This document shows, one piece after another, positions 55,396 to 64,000 of a stretch of DNA of 64,000 nt (position 1 is the stretch's first letter; each line of letters opens with the position of its first letter). The translations under genes and the position numbers were made by a program. The notes under the pieces were generated by a model. That model searched no databases. It saw only the letters and a list, made by a program, of their open reading frames with translations, and was not told the origin of the DNA. This stretch comes from Siphonodentalium dalli. Taxonomy: Eukaryota; Mollusca; Scaphopoda; Gadilida; Siphonodentaliidae. The stretch spans positions 55,458,609 through 55,522,608 of the forward strand of contig CP136066.1 of assembly GCA_032622095.1 (NCBI GenBank), written 5' to 3'.

Positions 55396-56937
55396 CATTG
55401 TCACATGGTTTCGAGCAAAGACACACAGGATCTCTCAAACGCGCAAAAATCTCAGAGTCTCACCAAACAACGGGTATTTAGATTTGTCGTCTGCTGTATA
55501 TTTATTAGTATTATTATTATAATTATCTGTTTGTGATCGGAGTGATATATCAACGGAATTTAAATGGACATAATTATATAACATCCGCTTTGCCAGTCTG
55601 AATGGCAGCCCATTTCCGTAAACTAGCAGACGACTATAATGTATATTCGCGTTGGCTTTGAGATCCAGGGTGTCTTTTTGCACGTTTGAGACTAGTCAAA
55701 GTCTTCTTGTACTAAAACCAGCTAAGATATTGGGATGGCGATGCTGGTGTTTAGTCCAAGACCGCCCTATATGCTCGCTTATGACACGGCTTAAGCGTTA
55801 GTGACCCGCTCAAATAAAACCACAATTATATGAAATAAAATATCACAATTGCGACAATAAACGGATATTTTCCGCAGAAGACATGCTATTTTATCTCAAA
55901 CCCACATCAGTTGTGAATTTAAAACGGTAATTTAATGCGAAAAGAGACATTTACCTCAATGTTTACAATTTTTTAAAAGTATGCGAACTCGGTTGACCTC
56001 GCGAACTGTGTTCGGCATTTTCCGTTGAAAATATTCCGTAGATTTTGGACAACAACGCAAATTACGATGAATTCTCCATTGTAATCGTAATTATGTGTGT
56101 CAATAAATAAAATAATAAATAGATTAATTAAACATTGGAGATATAAATGTAATACACTAAATAAATGAACCTTAAGTTTGAAAAGTCCCACTAAAACGGA
56201 AGAACTATATTTCGAAACTGTGTGATTCGGTTCTCCGATTATTTTATCAACACAGATGTCAAAATGCACATCACACGCATGGCAAGTCAGACACAAGAGT
56301 TCTAATTTGCTCCAATTTCGACAAGTTGCTTCCGAAAATTGTCAACAAAACTACCGTTCTGATCCTCCATTATGTCATCAAGTTTTTAGTGCGGGAATTG
56401 TTCTGAAAGCACATAGAAAACTGGACTTTCGGGCGATCGGTTTTCGCCATTTTTGTTCGGAAAACCCGCGCTATATATAGAAACGGAAAGTAGAATTCCC
56501 AGAACAAACAGCGGATTATGCCGAACTTATTCGGACCACTTCGGCTTTCGGTTAAAACGTAAACAAACAGAGAAACAAATCGATGTTTGTGGCAATCAAC
56601 CGGAATATTCTATGTGTAATTTAACATTAAAGTTAGATTATTATACACCATTATGACCATAAGATGTAAGCCTTTCCGATGTATATAGCATCATGTAGTG
56701 ATTTGCTAGGTAAATCGAGTAAAATACACCACAAATTCCCGCCACAGATCGTGGGCGTAACTCGTGTGATAGGATTGGTATACAAGCGGGATTGGACTAA
56801 ACACCAGCATCGCCATCCCAATATCTTAGCTGGTTTTAGTACAAGAAGACTTGGACTAGTTTGAGACACGCTGCATGGGTTTTTTTGCACGTTTGAGAGA
56901 TCCTGGGTGTCTTTTTGATCGAAACCATGCGACAATG
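55396..56937. mobile_element. Long-TIR element of about 1.54 kb
   Basis: The outer arms (left 55396-55447, right about 56880-56937) pair through CATTGTCACATGGTTTCGA, CAGGATCTCTCAAACG and their complements. A second, inner pair of ~70 bp (55687-55757 and 56793-56863, TTCTTGTACTAAAACCAGCT and complement) is almost perfect. A 240-bp segment (55448-55686) lies between the outer and inner arms only on the left and looks like an insertion or a retained piece. The interior has small overlapping frames and no transposase. Confidence 0.78.
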
Positions 56938-57635
56938 AACAATTTAGCGTGAATGGGGGGTCTGCTTCAGAAATTATCTTTGATTATTTGAAAGGATGAG
57001 GACATCATGCACTATAGCAGATATATCTTCCTGGCTCCGTTCTAACGATGCATTATGTTGATTCATAAATATAAACTAAGAACTTGTTTGCATTATAGTT
57101 TATTTTGCATCTAAAACCATTGTTGATGTGTGGTTTCGATCCAGTTGTTCGGTTGTATGAAACTTAGATTTTCTTCGGCTGAGGACTATATTCGCGAACA
57201 ATTATGTTTGTGGTTTCACTAGGGGGAAAACGTACGTATCATACCGGACATACCGCTCGCCAGGTAGAATACTATGTGTTGAAATTCGAAGTGGACATTA
57301 AAATTTATTATTTTGACTAGATAGTCCGCTTTGATGTGATTAAAGTAAAACATCATCATTTGATAAATGATTTCTCTTGTTATTGTTGCTTTTTCTTTTT
57401 GCACAATTTATTGGGTTAAAAACCCTGTCCCTGGACCGTGGCCTGGTGAAATAGTCACGTGATTCGGGTGAATTTCGTTGGCAGTGGCAACACAAATTAC
57501 AAGTTAAATGTACGTGTGACTATAGACTTGCATGGCTATTATAACATGTCTCTACAATGTAACATACACACTGGGGACTGCATCAAGTGTTGGTGAATGG
57601 TCACCTTTTGGCACTTGGCTGAGTAAATAGCAGAT
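56938..57635. other. Anonymous AT-rich spacer
   Basis: I see no gene or repeat here. Confidence 0.45.
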
Positions 57636-57736
57636 TGTGTCCACCACAGGTATTTGGCCAAAAAAATAAAAAAATAATAATAAATTTTCATTAAATTAAA
57701 AAAAAAAATGTTGTGCCTAATACCTGTGGTGTCCAC
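57636..57736. repeat. Inverted repeat around an A-rich centre
   Basis: GTGTCCACCACAGGTATT pairs with AATACCTGTGGTGTCCAC, imperfect at one site, around an A/T-only centre. Confidence 0.75.
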
Positions 57737-58834
57737 ATGAAGGTCGGGCAAACATGTTTGGTCTGGAATATACACGTAATAGTTAGGTTCAGTTACACGT
57801 GTTGCTATTGTCATCGAAAGTCACCTGATCGACGTCACTGACTACACGTACATGGTTACACGTTTCAATGTTTTTGTGTCCATCATCTAACAAGTAGCAA
57901 CAAACACTGATTGATCTTCCAATAACCAAGATGATAATTTTGAGAAATAATATTAATGAGCGATGAACCGTATCAGCCGATATGGTTAGCTATGCCATTA
58001 ATTTACATACGAAGGTTTTATTTTAATTGCATCAATGATTGATCGTATTTTGGATCGCTTACTACGGAATCCAACTATAGTCCACAGGGAGCTTGTCATT
58101 TAAACTGAATGAAAGTTAAGTAAAAATATAAATAAAATCAAAACTGAACATGAATGTGTCTCTTTAACATTGACAAAACACATTTTATTATTATATCAAT
58201 AGCAATGTGTTTGTTTAAAGTGGCAAACTCGTTTTTATATTTTACCCCTATGCTATATATAGGCCTATTGTTTACAAATGTTGCTATACATGTTTGTTCG
58301 GTCAATGTGTTCAGCACCACCCTTTTTCCGACCAGATGCATCTCTGTAGCAACACCATATTATAGCACATGTTACAAGTCACACCTGGTCATTCTATATT
58401 AATTTTCAAAAGGCGATAGCATTAGTAATAGATGTGCTTTTGTTTCGTTACACCTATATATATATATATAAGCCAAATTTATGCTTTCGTGACATGGATG
58501 GTTTTATTTTGTAAATAATAAATTTTTGTACTTTACTGTGGAATCAAAAATTCAAAATTATTTTCATTTTGCCAAATGAAAATCATATTTTGCCAAGCGG
58601 CAAAACGGCTTTGGTTATGTCAACACCTATATCAACATGTTGTTAATCTGATAACACACGAGACAGAGCCATTGTGTCTGGTGATGTTTAAAAAACTACA
58701 AATGTAATCCCCTTTATTTGTTGAGGTGCCCTAGGCGATGTAGCCATTCTGCATTAGCATGGATTGATACATTGTTCTTTGGCATTACATATATATAGTC
58801 ATATATTTTAAAGAATCAAATTTCCACAAATCCC
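57737..58834. other. Anonymous AT-rich DNA
   Basis: Contains a TA microsatellite near 58456. I see no gene. Overlapping frames at 58138-58402 on opposite strands have no motif. Confidence 0.45.
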
Positions 58835-59172
58835 TTAAAGTAATGTGAAACACTCCGGTATGGTGATCAAATAGAAATAGAGAATAATCCTGTTCAAAGT
58901 AGTTATTTTTACAAATATTATATCTAAATTGACAACTCACACCGTCATTCTTATATGTTAATTAAATGAAGTGAGTTTATCGCCGATAGAAGCAGTAGTA
59001 AATATTTACATTTTAGCGTAGTTCAGACGATGTTTTCTATGGATTGATGCGGTCCATTTGCTTGATATTTTCGGTGATGTTAGTAGAATGCTACATTCCT
59101 CCAGTTGTCATAGCACCTGAATACAAACATATTAGTTTCATGCACCCGAACAAGTACATAATATGTCTTTAA
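58835..59172. mobile_element. Dispersed element F, copy 2
   Basis: It starts TTAAAGTAATGTGAAACACT and ends ATAATATGTCTTTAA. It matches 31775-32149 throughout (ACAAATATTATATCTAAATT, GCGTAGTTCAGACGATGTT, TAGAATGCTA) but lacks the CGGTCGCGAAATCG segment. Confidence 0.82.
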
Positions 59173-59874
59173 TTTTGCTTTGAAGTAATTTGACAACTTC
59201 TTTGAGAATACTGCAAAATTATTTTCATTTGGCATCAATTCTAGACAAGTGCGGTCCCTGTTTATTTAAATGCAGGAGCAGGAATCCACATCAACTAGAC
59301 ATGACCCCAATTCACATGGCTGGTTCTTACCTTTTTAGGAATAGTCTGGTTAGTTTCAAGTGGCATAACAGTTACTATTGTCATAGTGTCAGGACAGTCA
59401 GGTCACCTTCTTAACTGTGAACCATCGTCAAAAAGTCCACAGATGTTGACAGATGCAGGATAAATGTCCAACAATGTACTCCTTGTCTGCGCTTAGCTAA
59501 ACTTTCTGCCATATTTGTTTCTATAAACAGGCTGTCATCGCTATATTCAGAACGTGGGTGGCTCGATTGATGAAAGCCGAATTCAACAAAGATGAATTCG
59601 CTGTGAAAGTCGCTTTCGGTGGCCATGTTTTTCATTGAAATATGTAAAGTTTGATGGCTCCCATCTAGTGGTCACCCAAAAGATGAAGTTTGGTGATGAT
59701 CGAATGAGGGATGTTGTCAGTGGGTGAGCCAAAGAATTTAGTCATTTCAGGAACACATACATCTCGAATCCAGTTTTTGCGATTTTGGGATTAGTGGGTA
59801 CAGTGTCCGGAACGGGTGGATTAACACTCTCCTTTGGCAGAATTATAGTAAAATATTCTAGAAGTTTTTGTATA
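59173..59874. other. Anonymous DNA with one weak minus-strand frame
   Basis: A 74-codon minus-strand frame at 59411-59635 has an ATGGCC start context and an acidic, polar N-terminus (ATESDFHSEFIF), but I recognise no family and no splice structure. Nothing else is seen. Confidence 0.3.
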
Positions 59875-60264
59875 TTAAAGGTACACAATCCGATTCGATG
59901 GTCCCCATATCCCAACAACAACAACAACATTTCTTGAAATGTCGTTTCAGTTATCAGAATCGATTAATTGACAAAAAATAATGATAACCACTGTTAACTA
60001 TGCCCCAAAAGTGTTATATATTAAATGTTGTTCAACGCAATTTTGTATCGAGAGTGCATGTATATGTCGGTCGGCATTCGCCGATTATTTGCCACGCCGC
60101 CAAATATTCCAGGCGATAAAATTAGTAGATTTCAAAAATCGATATCTGATAACTCTGAGCTTTGGTGAATGGGTTCCTCTAATCGAATCAGATATTTTAC
60201 ACCCCCCCCCCGCAGCAAAATAAATAGTAATTTAGGAGCGTTAATTCTGATTGTGCATCTTCAG
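59875..60264 (+). mobile_element. Family E, copy 5
   Basis: The left end is TTAAAGGTACACAATCCGAT, followed by GGTCCCCATATC and CAACAACAACAACA. The right part GGAGCGTTAATTCTGATTGT is present, but the last bases of the terminus are decayed. Confidence 0.83.
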
Positions 60265-60340
60265 ATGTGAGTCTAGTCATCCTTGCGTATATATACTTGC
60301 CTTGAGGGCTACTGAATGAAAGGCTACAGTGAGGAGTATT

Positions 60341-61262
60341 TTAAAGGACCAATTAATTTTCGAACCCCCAGATCACATTATAAAATATATGCCATATTAT
60401 ATACCATGAACACCCAGATCACATTATAAAATATATGCCATATTATATACCATGAACCCCCAGATCACATTATAAAATATATGCCATATTATATACCATG
60501 AACACCCAGATCACATTATAAAATATATGCCATATTATATACCATGAACACCCAGATCACATTATAAAATATATGCCATATTATATACCATGAACCCCCA
60601 GATCACATTATAAAATATATGCCATATTATATACCATGAACACCCAGATCACATTATAAAATATATGCCATATTATATACCATGAACACCCAGATCACAT
60701 TATAAAATATATGCCATATTATATACCATTTGAAAGAGGAAGCTCCAAAACATTGTATGTTCAACTTATTCGATGTAATAAACTGTGAACATGTTGTTTT
60801 TGTTGAGATAAAGACGTCTGTTCTGTGCTAAAGTTTCTGCACAAATTATATTATTTTCAATGGAAGAGGAATAACTCTATATATTTAGATATTCCATTGA
60901 AAAAATAAACTATTGTTTGAATTATGTTGCATTCTGGGAGTTATAACGGGGGAAAGGATCTCAGCTATTTTCTATTATATACTCTATGGGCGCCTTCTGC
61001 GACACAGACGTTCCACATGGTGATGAATTATAGTATTTTAATCATGTTTGAATTATGCTGCATTCTGGGAGTCACAACGGGGGAAACGATTTCAACTATT
61101 TTCTATTACTCTATGGGCGCCTTCTGCGACACAGACGTTCCATGAGGGTGATGAATTATAGTATTTTAATCATAGTTTGTGGCATAGATTGTTATTAAAA
61201 CCGTATATCAGGGCACTACAATAAATAAAAATCGGCGAATCGAAAATTAAGTGGGTTTTTAA
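60341..61262 (+). mobile_element. Family G, copy 4, expanded
   Basis: The left end is TTAAAGGACCAATTAATTTT and the right end is GAAAATTAAGTGGGTTTTTAA. It is twice the usual length because of two internal expansions: eight 46-bp units at 60361-60729, and a duplicated ~120-bp block (60920-61045 and 61047-61165) with TTGCATTCTGGGAG or CTGCATTCTGGGAG and GGGCGCCTTCTGCGACACAG. The open frame at 60924-61145 follows the duplication. Confidence 0.88.
60361..60729 (+). repeat. 46-bp tandem repeat inside a miniature element, 8 copies
   Basis: The unit contains GAACACCCAGATCACATTAT (or GAACCCCCAG) and AAAATATATGCCATATTATA. Other family G copies have a single such segment, so the array is a local expansion. 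Confidence 0.95.
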
Positions 61263-61742
61263 GCATACCAATGTTGAAAAATAAATTAATAACTGGCCAC
61301 TAAATAAGCTCACAAAAGTTACACAAACACGTACCATTCAAAAAGGGGGAAGTGATATTCAAACAGGTGATTCTCACCCACTGACCAAACATCATCACCA
61401 ACATATAGCGGGGACATATGCATTGAGTTCGCCCCCGTTGTCATCAAATTTAACATGTATTAGCAGCAATAAGACAAAGCATGTACAAATGCGTCAAATA
61501 CAAAAATAAGTAAGCGCTCCAATACAAAAATGTTCTCCTCGGTTCTCAATGATAGAACAAAAATGTTGAAGACTAAATACCGATAACTATTTACAAAGCC
61601 CGTCTGTGTTACAGTAAATCCTGTTCGGTGATTGGTTAACTGCCAATTGGGTCATCTGTTTCATAGCATAAACAGAAAAACACACACCGTAACACGAACA
61701 CGACGTCACAAATTGTTGACCTAATCTGACATAATCATTAAA
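61263..61742. other. Anonymous spacer
   Basis: A ~55-bp block near 61680 (GTAACACGAACACGACGTCA, CAAATTGTTGACCTAATC) recurs near 62563. I see no gene. Confidence 0.45.
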
Positions 61743-62209
61743 TTAAAGGCCCACTTAATTTTCGAGTCTCCGATTATTTTTTTATAGTGACTTGATATAC
61801 GGTTTTAATAACAATCTATTCCACCAACTATGATTAAAATACTATAATTCATCACTATTTGAAACATCTGTGTCTCAGAAGATGCCCACAGAGAAATATA
61901 AAACTGCTGAAGACTTCCCCCCTCTGGCACCCAGAATGCAACAAAATTCAAACTTTTTCAATGAAAGGGGAAGAACTCTATCTTTAATATAAACTGTTAT
62001 TCCCCCTGCATTGAAAATAATACTTATTTTTACTTCAATCTTGATGACGAAACGCGTTGGCAACTCAACAAAAACAACATGTCTACAGTTTATTACACCG
62101 GAAAGTTGATAATACAATGTTTTGGAGCTTCCTCTTTCAAATGGTATATAATATGGCATATATTTTATATAAAGTAATCTGGGGGTTCGAAAATTAAGTG
62201 GGCCTTTAA
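61743..62209 (-). mobile_element. Family G, copy 5
   Basis: Complete: TTAAAGGCCCACTTAATTTT at the left and AAAATTAAGTGGGCCTTTAA at the right, so the outer 20 bp are perfectly inverted. Its interior is nearly the same as the copy at 32502. A 94-codon frame (61875-62159) lies inside it. Confidence 0.92.
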
Positions 62210-63110
62210 GCGGTCAGCAGAGTAATTGGGCGTGGCTTTAAAAGTTCAGCCGAATTACATCTGAGGCCAGTCATTTATGTCGATCACGTTATTATGCATG
62301 ATAAAGCTTGGACATCTTATATCGGACTGACGTAATGTGCTGCGTGGGCTTGTCTCATATTATCGGCAGAATTTGTGAAAATAAATAAGAATACACTCAG
62401 CTTTTTTATGGGAATAAATCAATCACACACGCACGCGCACACACACATTTCTTAATTAATGCAATAGTACACAAATAGTTGAAACAGACTCCCTTCGGAA
62501 GCATTTCTTCGCGTCGGGGGCGTGGGGTGGAGAGGGTGCACAATAACTACAATAAAACAGACTGTAACACGAACACGATGCCACAAATTGTTGACTTAAT
62601 CCGAACTAATCGCGGTTCATACAATGGGTCCCAACGACCACAGCGCAGTATCCCCCCAATAACACAGACATTACATTAAAACAGTTTGCTTAATTTGATG
62701 GTATTTGGTCTACAGTAATAGTATTTGTTTATGTATTTATCTCGCAAATACGGGCATTCCAATATTACGAGGAATAGTTTACCACACAGAGTAATTACTC
62801 TATAGGAATAAGCTGAGTTAATCCATGCATGCACCAGATTCGATCACAGGCACTTTGTAGAAAACAGTGTTTACATAATATATACCCGATTTATATGGCC
62901 GCGTAAACGGCGTGGTCGCTTTTCTTCTTCCAAAAGTGAATGAAAACCTCCTTACACTGTCAAATGCAGTGGAATGTCCAAAAACAACTTTTGTATACTT
63001 TCAATTCAATTATTTATTCACACAAATCGTCAAATATGACACAACTTTGAAGTGAGAAAATTGCTTCAAATTGCAGCATTAACATGCACTCTACGGTTGG
63101 TGATTATCGC
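62210..63110. other. Anonymous spacer
   Basis: Contains the second copy of the ~55-bp block noted near 61680 and a short CA-type microsatellite near 62427. I see no gene. Confidence 0.45.
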
Positions 63111-63395
63111 AATACGATAGGGGAACACTCCGACGTTCGTACTCAGATTTCACCAATTTTTGTACCTGGCTTGCCTGTCCCAAGTATCACGGGAAAATGG
63201 CCAATTTGATTCTATTTGTCGTTATATATATATTTATCACATCATTTGTTATTCCTTTTCATAAAAAAAATAATAAAACAAGCCGAAAATGATATGTTTA
63301 AAATGTCTTAAGCATGAAATTGGCGATAAGTTGTTATCAGAGTACGTTATACTTGTGATAGTTACGTTACGCACACGGTGTTCCCCTATCGTATT
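63111..63395. mobile_element. Miniature element with AATACGATAGGGGAACAC ends
   Basis: AATACGATAGGGGAACAC at the left is exactly complementary to GTGTTCCCCTATCGTATT at the right. About 285 bp, AT-rich inside, no coding capacity. Confidence 0.85.
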
Positions 63396-64000
63396 AGCAA
63401 ATGTGACTCTTTCTCATTTGTCGATATTTAATATACATAATGTTTTTGTTTTCTGATCGTGTTTTCGTAAACAAAGCCACGTGAATATCGACCAATCAAT
63501 TAATGGCGAATCGGGCCATGTTTATGCTTCGATTAGAAAGATTTCTACCAATTGAAAGTATAAAACAGGTTTATATCGACATTCTACAGCATTGTACATG
63601 ATACGGAGGGTTTCTATCACTTTTGGAAGTAGCAATATACGCGACAATACCGTTTACCCGACCATAATCGGTGCAGTGAGTCAGAAATTCAACGGTGACG
63701 GTCGTACTGCGCTATCCCGTACCGAATATTGTGACCCCCTGTGGTATGTATATCTCATATATATGTTTGTCTGTATGTTTGTCTGTATGTTTGTCATTTA
63801 TACAAATCTACGATTCTCGACCGATCGGGACGAAACTTGGTACGTGTGTGTAGTTTGACCAGGCGGTGGACGTTGTCGTATTGGCGAGCCCGTGCGGCGC
63901 CCGCTTCGCGCATGCACAGACGAGATATCGGAAACGGATGGAGCTATCGACTTGAAATTTGCTATGTGAATGTATCTTGCCCCGGATACGAATTTTATCG
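63396..64000. other. Right end: CpG-richer repeat-like DNA
   Basis: From about 63600 the composition rises in CpG. A TGTTTGTCTGTA tandem (near 63765) is followed by ACCGATCGGGACGAAACTTG, a phrase that reads like a dispersed repeat of mollusc type. An 88-codon frame (63592-63858) crosses it. The feature runs off the window. Confidence 0.35.

Overview
The window looks like nuclear DNA of a metazoan, most likely a marine mollusc. It is AT-rich and intron-bearing, with a calpain-5-like C2-domain gene in two exons, a decayed non-LTR retrotransposon, a tRNA-derived SINE, and many short repeats of a style common in mollusc genomes (for example a stretch near 13.73 kb beginning TTAGCTCACCTGAG). The mollusc assignment is inference. 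There are no bacterial-type operons, rRNA genes or CRISPR arrays. A run of 100 Ns (31186-31285) is an assembly gap.

Layout. 1-3.96 kb is a 341-bp satellite in head-to-tail array, and the same family returns inverted at 6.5-8.08 kb. 8.3-15.4 kb is a cluster of TIR elements that share a ~70-bp perfect-hairpin module, plus a 1-kb 19-bp minisatellite. 15.4-23.7 kb holds further miniature elements, a SINE and short tandem duplications. 23.7-29.66 kb is a ~5.9-kb giant inverted array of ~175-bp units with poly-G and poly-C runs up to 25 nt. 31.4-34.45 kb contains the only gene I can support: the last two exons (plus strand) of a calpain-5/TRA-3-like protein, with an intron full of miniature elements. 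34.5-46 kb is again element-rich, with a 45-bp minisatellite and long-TIR elements at 40.8-42.0, 42.5-44.2 and 45.05-46.03 kb. 46.5-48.5 kb is a minus-strand LINE pseudogene split by a later insertion. 49.24-50.57 kb is a 43-bp minisatellite. 51.8-52.6 kb is a GC-rich unassigned island. 52.6-64 kb is mostly anonymous AT-rich DNA with more hairpin elements.

The main pattern is the density of TTAA-flanked miniature elements. At least six families begin TTAACCCTTT or TTAAAG and end in the complement, which fits mobilisation by a piggyBac-type transposase, although no transposase gene is visible here. Three of the TTAACCCTTT families and an unrelated GTGACCCGCC family carry the same internal hairpin. 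Its stem differs between families in a paired, structure-preserving way. This shared module is the best candidate for something undescribed.

Almost all open reading frames in the window are short and lie in repeats. Apart from the calpain exons and the LINE remnants I do not support any as genes.
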